Source: Chitinophaga pinensis
Lineage (GTDB): Bacteria; Planctomycetota; Phycisphaerae; Phycisphaerales; SM1A02
Direction of reading: 5' to 3'
DNA length: 51,818 nucleotides
Assembly (NCBI GenBank): GCA_943329105.2
Contig: CALQCP020000002.1
Location: 1-51,818 of the forward strand
Shown piece by piece: positions 30,718 to 39,631 of the stretch. Under the pieces are notes generated by a model. That model searched no databases, had not been told where the DNA came from, and worked only from the letters and a program-made list of their open reading frames with translations. Made by a program: the position numbers and the translations under genes. Each line of letters begins with the position of its first letter. Within the stretch, counting starts at the first letter, position 1.

Positions 30718-33082
30718 CAGTCGCCTTCGCTTGATTCAGACTTACTTGGGTCGCCTGTACTTGGGTCGGCTGTAGTTGGGTCGGCTGTAGTTGGGTCGCC
30801 TTCACCAGGGACACGATCACCGACTTTGAAGTGGGCGTGTGACTGCCTTCGGCGAAGCTATCAATCGGCACCAACACATTGGTCTCCGGGAAGTAACTCG
30901 CGAGGCATCCGCGCGGAATCTCATAAGACACGATGCGGAAATTGTGCGCGCGTCGTTCGGTTCCGTTGTAGTGACTCACGATGTCCACGGCATCGCCATC
31001 AGCAAATTGGTGTGATGTGATGTCCGCGGAATTCATCAGCACCACGCGCCGACCGTTGCGAATGCCGCGGTATCGGTCATCAAGACCATAGATGGTGGTG
31101 TTGAACTGATCGTGCGACCGGATGGTGGTCATAATGAACTGCCCAGGGCCAACGGGCAGCTTGGGAATGTGGTGGACAGTGAATTTCGCCTTGCCATCCG
31201 CGGTGCGGAACTCGCGGTGATCGCGGACTGCGTGTGGCAATTCAAATCCATTCGGCTGGCGAATGCGCGTATTCATGTCCTCAAAGCCGGGAATGACGCG
31301 TGCAATGCGCGCGCGAATGGCGTCGTAGTTCGCCACGTATCCGCTCCAATCAACGCCGAGCGTTGCGCCTGCCATGGCGGCCACAATCGCGGGCTCGCTC
31401 AGTAGTTGCTCGGATGCGGGTGCCAGTGTTCCAGTGGATGCGTGAACGACTCCCATGGAATCTTCGACGCTCACAAACTGCGCGCCGCTACTTTGGATGT
31501 CTCGCTCGGTACGACCGAGGCAGGGCAGCATCAATGCATGCTCGCCGGTGATGAGATGTGATCGATTCAGCTTGGTGGAAATCTGTACTGTGAGAGTGCA
31601 GTTGGCGAGTGCCTGCGCGGTGTACGCAGTGTCCGGCGTTGCTGACAGGAAGTTTCCACCAAGTGCGATGAACACTTTGGCTTGTCCATGATGCATGGCG
31701 TTGATGGCTTCAACGGTGCTGTGACCGTGCTCAACGGGAGGCTCGAAGCCAAACTCGTCGGCGAGACTCTTGAGGAACGCTGGGCTCGGGCGTTCCCAGA
31801 TTCCCATAGTGCGGTCGCCTTGCACATTGCTGTGCCCGCGCACGGGACACGCGCCAGCGCCAGGGCGCCCAAGGTGCCCGCCCAGCATCAAGAGATTGAT
31901 GATCTCTTGAATGTTTGCAACTGCATTCTGGTGTTGCGTCAGCCCCATCGCCCAGCAGCAGATCATCGCCTGTGACTTGCCGATGACGCCTGCAATTTCA
32001 CGGATCTCCGCTTCGGAAATGCCGGAGCCCTCCACGATGGCGCTCCACTCTTCCGCCTCAAGATTCGCGCGGTAGGCATCGAAGCCTTCGGTGTATTGGC
32101 TGATGAACTCACGATCGACGCGCGCGCCCGGCGTTTCTAGGATCGCTTTCTGAATTCCCTTTAGAAGCGCCACATCGCCATTGATGCGCACCGGCACATG
32201 GTGTGTGGCAAGGGCCGTGCTCATACCCAACATGCCACCGACTTCTTGCGGATGGCGGAATCGCTTCAGGCCAGCTTCTGCAAGCGGGTTGATGCTGACG
32301 ATCTTGCAACCGCGGCGCGCGGCTTCTTGCAGCGTGATCAACATGCGCGGATGATTGGTTCCCGGATTCTGACCGATCACCACAATGCAGTCTGCTGACT
32401 CAAAGTCCTTAAGTGTCACTGTGCCTTTGCCGGACCCGATTGTTCGCATCATGCCAACGCCGCTCGACTCGTGACACATGTTGGAGCAGTCGGGGAGGTT
32501 GTTGGTGCCGAACATACGCACGAACAGCTGATAGAGAAACGCAGCCTCATTGCTGGTGCGACCAGATGTGTAGAAGAGCGCCTCGTTCGGCGATTTCAAG
32601 GCCTTGAGTTCATCAGCAATCACCGTGAAAGCGTTTGCCCATGAAATTGGCTCATAGTGTGTGCCCCCGCGCGGCAGGTACATCGGCTCAGTGAGGCGGC
32701 CTTGCTTGCCGAGTTGGTAATCGCTTTGCCGTGAAAGTGCCTCAACCGAATGTGCTGCAAAGAAGGCTGGAGTGGCGCGGGCGAGCGTTGCTTCTTCAGC
32801 GATCGCCTTGGCGCCGTTTTCGCAGAATTCAAACTTGGAACGGCTGCCTGCAGGGTCTGGCCACGCGCAGCCGGGGCAGTCAAAGCCGGTGGTTTGGTTG
32901 ACACGCAAGAGCGTTGCCATGGTGCGCGCCACACCCATTTGAGCCACTGATGTGGTGAGCGCCACTGTCACTGCTGGTGCGCCGCCGGCGACTGTCGCAG
33001 GAACGCCAATCCGAATTGCTGGATCAAGCAACTCTGGGCTCAGAAACAGCGGGGCGCGCGGACGGTTGGTGGGTTGGTTCAT
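30707..33082 (-). CDS. FdhF/YdeP-type molybdopterin oxidoreductase
   Basis: About 791 residues, a single-subunit member of the formate dehydrogenase alpha/YdeP family (Mo-bis-MGD). Visible are GFDCPGCAWPDP near the N terminus (Cys69 and Cys72), the LPDCSNMCHESSGVGM cofactor loop, VIGQNPGTNHPRM, the GRPGAGACPVRGHSNVQGDRTMG segment and a C-terminal dinucleotide-binding domain (TTIRSHDQFNTTIYG). A full N-terminal 4Fe-4S cluster motif is not evident, as in YdeP proteins, so substrate and electron partner are uncertain. The C terminus carries a Gln/Thr-rich repeat tail. ATG 33082 is chosen; a GTG at 33118 would overlap the upstream gene. It is flanked by fdhD and mobA. Confidence 0.88.
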   Translation of the reverse strand: MNQPTNRPRAPLFLSPELLDPAIRIGVPATVAGGAPAVTVALTTSVAQMGVARTMATLLRVNQTTGFDCPGCAWPDPAGSRSKFEFCENGAKAIAEEATLARATPAFFAAHSVEALSRQSDYQLGKQGRLTEPMYLPRGGTHYEPISWANAFTVIADELKALKSPNEALFYTSGRTSNEAAFLYQLFVRMFGTNNLPDCSNMCHESSGVGMMRTIGSGKGTVTLKDFESADCIVVIGQNPGTNHPRMLITLQEAARRGCKIVSINPLAEAGLKRFRHPQEVGGMLGMSTALATHHVPVRINGDVALLKGIQKAILETPGARVDREFISQYTEGFDAYRANLEAEEWSAIVEGSGISEAEIREIAGVIGKSQAMICCWAMGLTQHQNAVANIQEIINLLMLGGHLGRPGAGACPVRGHSNVQGDRTMGIWERPSPAFLKSLADEFGFEPPVEHGHSTVEAINAMHHGQAKVFIALGGNFLSATPDTAYTAQALANCTLTVQISTKLNRSHLITGEHALMLPCLGRTERDIQSSGAQFVSVEDSMGVVHASTGTLAPASEQLLSEPAIVAAMAGATLGVDWSGYVANYDAIRARIARVIPGFEDMNTRIRQPNGFELPHAVRDHREFRTADGKAKFTVHHIPKLPVGPGQFIMTTIRSHDQFNTTIYGLDDRYRGIRNGRRVVLMNSADITSHQFADGDAVDIVSHYNGTERRAHNFRIVSYEIPRGCLASYFPETNVLVPIDSFAEGSHTPTSKSVIVSLVKATQLQPTQLQPTQVQATQVSLNQAKATVGN
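30744..30803 (-). repeat. Four 15-bp tandem repeats in the 3' end of the molybdoenzyme gene
   Basis: Plus-strand units ACTTGGGTCGCCTGT (30744-30758), ACTTGGGTCGGCTGT (30759-30773), AGTTGGGTCGGCTGT (30774-30788) and AGTTGGGTCGCCTTC (30789-30803). Fifteen bases keep the frame and encode a TQLQP/TQVQA-type tail of the enzyme. The array ends 26 bp before the mobA start. Confidence 0.9.
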
Positions 33083-33107
33083 GAAATGAGTTGGTGGCGC
33101 ATGTGCT

Positions 33108-33491
33108 TCACGGGCCACACGATGAATTTGGATTCATGAATGCGTCGGAGTCGTCTTCGCGCAGCGCAGGGTCGCGCGGTTGCAGACAGGCAAAGTCTTT
33201 TTCAACAAGGAGTAGCAGCGGGCCTGTCGGTGTGACTTGTTCGGCAAGCATTCCCACTTCATCTGATTTCGCCCATTGCAACGCAGGAGCCAACGGCACG
33301 CGAATGCGGATGGTGTTGCTTGCGAAGTCGGCGCACATGGCGCTCACGTCGGCACTCACCTCGATTGAGCAGCGCAGCGTCGCTGTGCCGAAGCATGTTT
33401 CATCAATCACCGTTCCATCAGCAACAAGTTGCTTCACTTCATGTTGTTGAAGCCGTAGGCGCAGGGAGTTCTTTCGGATTCGGAGTTTCAT
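33108..33491 (-). CDS. DUF7009-like small protein linked to FdhD/FdhF
   Basis: A 127-residue cytoplasmic protein beginning MKLRIRKNSLRLRLQQHEVKQL. It matches, from memory, a small conserved family (DUF7009) usually found next to fdhD- or fdhF-type genes. The N-terminal half has TLRCSIEVS and RIRVPLAPALQWAKSDEVGM segments. The final 30 residues are acidic and Cys/Pro-containing. No catalytic motif is evident; an assembly or chaperone role for the molybdoenzyme is a guess from position. It sits between fdhD (24 bp upstream) and the molybdoenzyme (25 bp downstream). A 10-bp duplication, TTTCATGCCG twice (33486-33505), spans the start codon. Confidence 0.65.
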   Translation of the reverse strand: MKLRIRKNSLRLRLQQHEVKQLVADGTVIDETCFGTATLRCSIEVSADVSAMCADFASNTIRIRVPLAPALQWAKSDEVGMLAEQVTPTGPLLLLVEKDFACLQPRDPALREDDSDAFMNPNSSCGP

Positions 33492-33514
33492 GCCGTTTCA
33501 TGCCGTTTCGCCAG

Positions 33515-34405
33515 TCAGTCGCCAGTCAGTCGCCATTCGCCGCTGTACACATTGAAGCGCTCGCCGCGCAGGAATCCGATCAGAGTAATGTCAAATCGCT
33601 TTGCAAGTTCAATCGCCAGGCTGGACGGTGCACCCACCGCTACCACCATCGGAACACCGCCCGCCAGCGCCTTCTGCGCCAGTTCAAAGCTGATGCGTCC
33701 GCTCAGGAAGAGCAGGTTGCTTGCAAGTGGCGTCTGCCCCTGCAAGAACTGCGCGCCGAGCAACTTGTCGACGGCGTTGTGGCGCCCGACGTCTTCGCGG
33801 ATCGCAAGTATTTGGCCCGCTGAGTTAAAGAGTGCCGCCGCGTGCAGTCCGCCGGTTTCTTCAAACACCGACTGTTGCGCGCGGAGGCGGTCGGACAACA
33901 TGCGGATGGCAGAAATTGCAAAGCGAAATCCATCACGCGCAATGGGGCACATTCCGGGCACCTCCAGTGCTTCAAGCGACGCTTTGCCGCAAACGCCACA
34001 ACTGGAGGTTGCATAGAAGTGGCGCTCCACGTTCGGCCATGCAATAGTGGCGTGATCGGCCAGGCGCACCTTGACCACATTGTTTCCATCGTGCGCGCCG
34101 CTCTCGGGTCCGCACGGACGAATGGATTCGATGTCGCGTGCAGAACGAACCAATCCTTCGGACATCAGGAATCCGGCGGCCAACTCTTCATCATGCCCCG
34201 GCGTGCGCATGGTGATGGACAGACTGCGGACGCAACGCTCACCATTGACAACAAAGTCAACGCGAATCTCCAGCGGCTCTTCAATTGCCACGCGATCGGT
34301 GAGTTCGCTGCGTTCATCTCCTTGAAATCGAACAATTCCTGTTGCCACACTCCGCTGTGTGGCATTGCTAGCGCGATCACTGCTCATGTCACTCGCGTTG
34401 CTCAT
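33515..34405 (-). CDS. fdhD: Formate dehydrogenase accessory sulfurtransferase FdhD
   Basis: A 296-residue FdhD family protein. FdhD passes sulfur from the cysteine desulfurase to the Mo-bis-MGD cofactor of formate dehydrogenases. The sulfur-carrying loop SSCGVCGKAS has Cys136 and Cys139. FYATSSCG, ETGGLHAAALF and IREDVGRHNAVDKLLG match the family closely. The start overlaps the stop of the large transglutaminase gene by four bases. A tandem 11-bp duplication, CGCCAGTCAGT twice (33509-33530), covers the stop codon and last residues. The gene lies in line with the DUF7009-like, molybdoenzyme and mobA genes, so the set can build its own cofactor-loaded enzyme. Confidence 0.93.
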   Translation of the reverse strand: MSNASDMSSDRASNATQRSVATGIVRFQGDERSELTDRVAIEEPLEIRVDFVVNGERCVRSLSITMRTPGHDEELAAGFLMSEGLVRSARDIESIRPCGPESGAHDGNNVVKVRLADHATIAWPNVERHFYATSSCGVCGKASLEALEVPGMCPIARDGFRFAISAIRMLSDRLRAQQSVFEETGGLHAAALFNSAGQILAIREDVGRHNAVDKLLGAQFLQGQTPLASNLLFLSGRISFELAQKALAGGVPMVVAVGAPSSLAIELAKRFDITLIGFLRGERFNVYSGEWRLTGD

Positions 34406-37400
34406 TTGCGCGAAAGCGGCGTGACAGGCTCCGCCTTTGCAGCCGGTTGTAAGAGCACTCGCCGCGCGGAAGGATGCGTGAAGTGACGATTCAAATCAAG
34501 GAGCGCGCTGTAGTTGCCGACCGGAATAATGGCTGGCGCCAAGTCCATGGTGAGCGTGTAGGTCAAGCGCGTTGCATCTGTCCCCGCGCCGCGTTCAGCA
34601 GTAAATCGCACGGATCCAAGATTGCCAGGTCCGCGCCAATCGAGTTGCTCTGGCTGAATGATCGGCTCAAGTCCGGCCGGTGCGGTCACTTTCCATGTGT
34701 TGCGGGATTTTTGTTCTGTGCTGGAGAGGAGGGCGCGTTCGCGGTGATCTGCATCGGTCGGCATGATTTGTGCCGGAACATTCGGCAGGTCAAAGTACAG
34801 ACCGCCCGCATTCTTCACTCCATACCGGTCTACCTTTACAGCGAACTTCAATGTCGCTGGGTATGTGAAATCCGTCTCCAAGTCGCCCTGCGGCACAGCG
34901 TTCTGCGCAATGCCACTGACCATCCCTTGGAACGTTCGGCTTCGCTCCTCAGGCGTCATCTCTGTAAACGCCTGTACGAACCCGGCGTGATCATTGCCAT
35001 GAAAGCGCGAAACCGTCGTGATGATCGCAGTGCCTTCGGCGTCAAAGTCCATGGTGATTTCAGTCTCACCCAGGTCTTCCATGCCCTTCGGATCTTTCCA
35101 TGTGAACGATGAGCCGTCCATGGTTAGTCCTGGCTGGCCATTTAGTGATGTTGCGCCAAGCGGCGCGTACTGTGACAGACTGTCGAGGGGCAGCCATTCA
35201 CCGCTCTGCGGATGCTTCACGCGGCAGACGATGCCGGCAAAGTAGGTGTCCGACGGATAGTCGAGTTGGCGCTTCTGGATGGTTGGTTCTTTCGTGCCCC
35301 ACGAAGCCAAGTCAATCTCCGCGTCAAAGCCCGCACCGCGCAACATGGTGCACAGGAGGATTGATCGGTCGTCATAGTTTCCGTAGCCATCTTTCAGTGT
35401 GACATCGGCGGGCGAGAATGCTGCGGAGAGCGGCAGCGAGCTCAGTCCTGGACCTTCGGTGCGAATTTGTCGCGCCACAAAGTCACGGATGGCGGTCATC
35501 TGGGCAACCGGCGTGTCCTTGGTTGCAGCCAGTTCTTTGGCCTTGGCGATGCTGGCGGTTTGCCCGACAAGCATGGGATTTGCGTGGCTACCCACTTCGG
35601 TGGCGTAGGCGGTCCAGCTACCAGTACTCATGATGAAATCAGGTGAATCCATCCATGATGGCGGGGCAGATGCCTCGCGCTGGCGCGGCTCAAGATCCTT
35701 CCATGTGAAGGTGATGACGCGCCGCCCGTCCTTCTTCTCTTCAGTCATGTGGCCTTCAGCGGGGAAGTCCATTTCCATCTTCGGAGTGACTCCGTCCGGC
35801 AGGTCATAGGTCAGCACCATCTCACGAACGCGGTCACTGGTTGTGAATGCAGCGCCGCTACTAAAGATCGGCTGCTCCTTGGCGGTCTCCGTCACTGCGT
35901 ACTCAATGGTCGAACCAACTTCGACGCCCGGCAAGGAAACCACCAGCGTCTTCCCACCCGGATAGCGCGGCGCACTGGCAACCCATCCCGCGTCCATCAC
36001 GTTGATTTCCTCGGGCCTCACCGTACGGACGGTGCCGTCCTTCTGGGTGACCCGTGCATACTCAAGCGTTGCGGTTTCCCACGCAGGGTTGTAGGCAATC
36101 TGGAGTTCGCTTGCCGATTTCACTCCTGCAGTGGTGAGCACCTTCTCCGTCACCTCGCGTCGCGTCGACCAGCTGGTTGGGCTGTCCATGCGGAGCGTCC
36201 ACGTCGTGTGAACGATTTCCAGATTCGCACTCGGAGCTGGCGGTGCGTTAGTGGTTGAAACCCGCGCAAACACCGGCTGCTGCCGCCCATTTATTTCCAT
36301 GTTTGCCATGGCGCGTTTGAGGAGCGGGTACTGGTCGGGTGCAATTTCCGGTGACTTCACGCGGATATCAATGGAGGCATCGATGCGCCCCGATGTCGCG
36401 GAAATCAATTGCGAAACGGTGAAGTCCTTATGCTCGGTGTTCTCATACTGCGGCAGCGCAATCGGCGCTCCTAAACTTGGCGGCAGCGTGATTTCTAAGT
36501 CTTCATGCACACCGCACGGCTGTTGCATCACCAAGGGAAATCGGCGCTTATCAAGCTGGAGCCCCGCGCCGATCATCCGTGTGACAACGCCGAAGCCGTA
36601 GCCCATGTACGGAAGATCAAGTTGCGCAGCGTTACCGCCTGCCACCAAGAGATTCGGCGCAGTCCATTCAAGAGTGAGGCGAATCTTCTGCGTGCTGTCC
36701 TTCATGTCTTTCGGCGTGAGGCTCATGCCGGTGAGTGTTCCACCAGGCAGCATTCCTTTGACTGCGCGCTCAAAGCCGCGGCGGATGTCGGCGGGCTTCG
36801 CTTCGAGAAATGATCCACGGTAAGCATTGTCATTGATGCCTTCGAAGGCGATCACTGTGGTACCAGTGGCGCTGCCGTCGTCAGCCACTTTGACGGTGGT
36901 CTTGGCGGTCATCATGTTGTCATCGGCGGATGCAACCGGTGATGTCATGAGGGTTTCGCCCTCGGGTGTGGCAACCAAGAAACTCTTGTCTTGCAGATAT
37001 TGCGGCAACAAATCGGCGGTGCTCTCATCGGTGCTGTCCATCAGGATGTACCTACCGTCCTTGCCACGCGCCGCGGTGATGGCATGGTTAAACGAGATGG
37101 ACGGAACTTCAACATCAAGTTTCTCGCCAGCGTTCACAAGCACCGGAAACGATTCAATTCCGCCGGCGGCGAGCATCGCCACTAACAGCGCAGCCTTGTC
37201 GCGACACACGCCATATCGATTCTCGAAGGTGATGTTCACATCGTGCGGTTCGTAGCCGGGGGCGTCCTTCTCCGTGGTGATGCCCATGTAGCGAACCTCT
37301 TGACTGACAAACTTGAAGATCGCCTTGATGCGCTCTTCGTCGGTCGTGAGTCCGGCGGTGATTGCGGCCACTTTCGCCTTCATTTCGGGCGTTACTGCAT

Positions 37401-38265
37401 CCAAGTGTGGCTTGGTGAGTTTGGAATACCAGCGGCTGACTTCCTTCCAATCGGCAAGTGTGCTGACGCGCAGGCGCTGCCCAACTGTGTAGTAGTCAGG
37501 CATCTGCGGCTCGGGGAACAGTTGTGGAATGTCCTTGCCGGTCCATGTGCAGATGACTTTGTCACCGGCGGTGCGCTCGGACGATGTGACGGTTCCCTTG
37601 ATCTCCGCGAGCAGTGCCTTACTGCGCAGCGGTCGATCCTTCGGGCACACATATTCGTAGACGCAATTCTTGATTGGGTCTGGCGATTCGAGCACGCACA
37701 TGTCTGCAAAGTTGTCTTGCATACGCGGCTTCGATTCCCAGCTGCGGACATAGAAGTGCACCAGGTCGCCAATCTCTACTCCTGGAAGGGCGGCGACGAC
37801 CATCTTTTCATTCGGGTCGAAGATGTTCGCGCCCATACTTGATGTGCTCACCTGTTCTTTACTGATCTGCGATGGATCATGTGAAGTCACCGCGCCACTG
37901 GGCTTGATGACATCGACTCCAAGAATTTCCATACCGCCGTACGCGGCATCGAAACCAAAGGCGCGCTCCCGAGCATCCTTGCGACCAGCCTCGGTGAGCA
38001 CCTTCACGTACTGATCATCAAGGGTCACAAAACTTCCGTCCGCCTTGTATTCGGTGCGTTGGTATTCAGAGACCATCACCGTGTCGGCGTCGGGGTACTT
38101 CTCGGTGGTGACCTCCTTCGCTTCGGCGATCACCTTTGTCTGATCAAGCAGCCAATCTGGCGCGGCGACCGCTGGTGGGGTCGTGGGCGCTGTTGCGACC
38201 GTCTGTGCGAACAATGCGTGTGTTGCAAGTAGGAATGCCCCGGCAGCCGTGTAGATTGATCTCAT
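34402..38265 (-). CDS. Giant double DUF3857/transglutaminase protein, secreted
   Basis: A 1287-residue exported protein with two DUF3857-transglutaminase modules end to end. The signal peptide covers about 1-20 (HALFA). Module 1 (about 40-650): DUF3857, then a transglutaminase core with NRYGVCRDKAAL (Cys354), FNHAITAA (His394) and ILMDSTDE (Asp410), all three catalytic residues kept. Module 2 (about 685-1280) repeats the layout, but the Cys loop reads GYGNYDDRS with Tyr964 in place of Cys. The His position (YFAGIV) is lost too, while the Asp (PLDSL) remains. Usual family length is about 620-680 residues, so this is a fused duplication with one dead copy. It is first in line before fdhD, with a four-base overlap; a functional tie is not obvious. 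Confidence 0.87.
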   Translation of the reverse strand: MRSIYTAAGAFLLATHALFAQTVATAPTTPPAVAAPDWLLDQTKVIAEAKEVTTEKYPDADTVMVSEYQRTEYKADGSFVTLDDQYVKVLTEAGRKDARERAFGFDAAYGGMEILGVDVIKPSGAVTSHDPSQISKEQVSTSSMGANIFDPNEKMVVAALPGVEIGDLVHFYVRSWESKPRMQDNFADMCVLESPDPIKNCVYEYVCPKDRPLRSKALLAEIKGTVTSSERTAGDKVICTWTGKDIPQLFPEPQMPDYYTVGQRLRVSTLADWKEVSRWYSKLTKPHLDAVTPEMKAKVAAITAGLTTDEERIKAIFKFVSQEVRYMGITTEKDAPGYEPHDVNITFENRYGVCRDKAALLVAMLAAGGIESFPVLVNAGEKLDVEVPSISFNHAITAARGKDGRYILMDSTDESTADLLPQYLQDKSFLVATPEGETLMTSPVASADDNMMTAKTTVKVADDGSATGTTVIAFEGINDNAYRGSFLEAKPADIRRGFERAVKGMLPGGTLTGMSLTPKDMKDSTQKIRLTLEWTAPNLLVAGGNAAQLDLPYMGYGFGVVTRMIGAGLQLDKRRFPLVMQQPCGVHEDLEITLPPSLGAPIALPQYENTEHKDFTVSQLISATSGRIDASIDIRVKSPEIAPDQYPLLKRAMANMEINGRQQPVFARVSTTNAPPAPSANLEIVHTTWTLRMDSPTSWSTRREVTEKVLTTAGVKSASELQIAYNPAWETATLEYARVTQKDGTVRTVRPEEINVMDAGWVASAPRYPGGKTLVVSLPGVEVGSTIEYAVTETAKEQPIFSSGAAFTTSDRVREMVLTYDLPDGVTPKMEMDFPAEGHMTEEKKDGRRVITFTWKDLEPRQREASAPPSWMDSPDFIMSTGSWTAYATEVGSHANPMLVGQTASIAKAKELAATKDTPVAQMTAIRDFVARQIRTEGPGLSSLPLSAAFSPADVTLKDGYGNYDDRSILLCTMLRGAGFDAEIDLASWGTKEPTIQKRQLDYPSDTYFAGIVCRVKHPQSGEWLPLDSLSQYAPLGATSLNGQPGLTMDGSSFTWKDPKGMEDLGETEITMDFDAEGTAIITTVSRFHGNDHAGFVQAFTEMTPEERSRTFQGMVSGIAQNAVPQGDLETDFTYPATLKFAVKVDRYGVKNAGGLYFDLPNVPAQIMPTDADHRERALLSSTEQKSRNTWKVTAPAGLEPIIQPEQLDWRGPGNLGSVRFTAERGAGTDATRLTYTLTMDLAPAIIPVGNYSALLDLNRHFTHPSARRVLLQPAAKAEPVTPLSRK

Positions 38266-38305
38266 ACCGGCATTCTAAATAGGTGCCGTTCACCCCTGTC
38301 CCCAT

Positions 38306-38815
38306 TTATTGGAGCGCCGCGCCCGGATACGTCAGGAATCCAAAGTGCATGGCCGTGTGGTTGAGGTTGAGCCGCACCCATTCCTCGTGCGTCATGGTGC
38401 CGAGCCACGGGCTGGGCTTGGTCATGCGCTCGCCGGCTTCGATCCGTGCGAGCGCCTTGCGGATTCGTCCCATACCTTGCTCAAAGGTAACGTCGGGACT
38501 GGGCATCAGCTCCGGGTTCGACTTGCCGACGTTGAATCCCGGGCGCATTGCGTCAGGCTTTGCCTTCAGGATCACGGGCTTGATCATTTTGGCAAACATC
38601 CGCACCACGAACGACACCTTCTTGGTCGAGCCATCAAGGCCCTCCTCAAGAGGCACCGCGCAGTGGTCAAGGTTCTGGCCAGGTGTCCAGTTTCCGGTGG
38701 TGGTCAGCGTTCCCGCGCGATGTGCGGCTTCGATCCGATCCAATTCACCGCGCAGACATCCCATGCACTTGAAGAACAGGTGACGACGTGCGGCGGTCTT
38801 GGTATTGACGGGCAT
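38306..38815 (-). CDS. DUF1569 (DinB-like) protein
   Basis: A 169-residue soluble protein of the DUF1569 family, a helical-bundle fold related to DinB/YfiT. Landmarks are GNWTPGQNLDHCAVPLEEGLDG (about 41-62), a basic stretch with RPGFNVGKSNPELMPSPDVTFEQGM and HEEWVRLNLNHTAMHFGFL near the end. The His residues in LDH and HTAMH are the usual metal-ligand positions. The family is widespread in planctomycetes and has no assigned reaction. It lies 29 bp after the PEP-CTERM-like gene and 40 bp before the large transglutaminase gene on the same strand. Confidence 0.82.
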   Translation of the reverse strand: MPVNTKTAARRHLFFKCMGCLRGELDRIEAAHRAGTLTTTGNWTPGQNLDHCAVPLEEGLDGSTKKVSFVVRMFAKMIKPVILKAKPDAMRPGFNVGKSNPELMPSPDVTFEQGMGRIRKALARIEAGERMTKPSPWLGTMTHEEWVRLNLNHTAMHFGFLTYPGAALQ

Positions 38816-38844
38816 CAGGACAGATTACTCGGCAACCGCCACGC

Positions 38845-39402
38845 TTACGCGCGACGGCGACGGGCAACAATGCCAGACACTGCCAGTAGGGCGAGGGCAC
38901 CTGGGGAGGGCACGCCCACCAAACTGACGCCGTGCAGAACGATGCTTCCGGTCCATGTTCCGGACGCGATGTAACTCTCGCGACCGTTACCGATCCAGAA
39001 CGACATGTTTGGATGGTTTGCCAAGTTGATGGCGCTGTGCAAGTCCACGCGACCGGTGGAAGTGGTGGAGAAGAGTCCGCCACCGGTTGGCCATGCACGA
39101 CGCTCAGCGGCGCCCGCATTGAGCTCGCCACCGATTTGCAGCAGGCCACCAGTGCTCAGGGGAGCGATGTCCATGTATAGAGTCAAATCGTTGGCCTTTG
39201 TGAACCAGAACGAATTGGTCATTTCAACATTGATGGTGGCGCCAGTGAGCGTGCCAGCGATCACCCCGGGCGCGATCGCCTCGGCAAATTGGTATCCAGC
39301 GAGCGTCAAGCCGGTGAACGAAATCGTCACGTCAGCGGAGGCAGCGGATGAAATGAGAGCAACGGTGGCAAACCCGGAGAGAAACAACTTATTCGTGATC
39401 AT
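38845..39402 (-). CDS. Secreted PEP-CTERM-like protein
   Basis: A 185-residue exported protein of unknown function. Signal peptide MITNKLFLSGFATVALISSA with cleavage near ASA (22-23). The mature part is beta-rich. The tail reads VPSPGALALLAVSGIVARRRRA, a VPSPG variant of the sorting signal. The start at 39402 is chosen because the signal peptide begins there; the longer open frame to 39669 codes for a Cys-rich segment unlike an export signal. In the leader, CACGTGGCAC recalls the TGGCAC in two plus-strand PEP-CTERM leaders, but the full two-box motif is absent. Confidence 0.82.
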   Translation of the reverse strand: MITNKLFLSGFATVALISSAASADVTISFTGLTLAGYQFAEAIAPGVIAGTLTGATINVEMTNSFWFTKANDLTLYMDIAPLSTGGLLQIGGELNAGAAERRAWPTGGGLFSTTSTGRVDLHSAINLANHPNMSFWIGNGRESYIASGTWTGSIVLHGVSLVGVPSPGALALLAVSGIVARRRRA

Positions 39403-39631
39403 GGCTGGAAACTTATCTAACAGGGGAAAGGAACAACAACACACCCTGCCGTGCACACGGGAATGTGCGCGGACGACACCTTTCACAGCCTCTCTAAGAG
39501 TCAGAAGTGTGCCACGTGATTCAAGGAAGGCAAGCAAATGGAACACAATTTGCGACTGTTTGAATCCTGCGGCCTCGGTGCGGGGCGCCCCTCCCCGCAG
39601 ATTTCCGCGATCCCCGCCCTGTAAGCGCGCG

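Noticed and set aside
33486..33530. Short tandem duplications (10-bp and 11-bp) as an insertion-element footprint
   Set aside because: No transposase or inverted ends are present; they look like simple slippage duplications around the fdhD stop and the next start.
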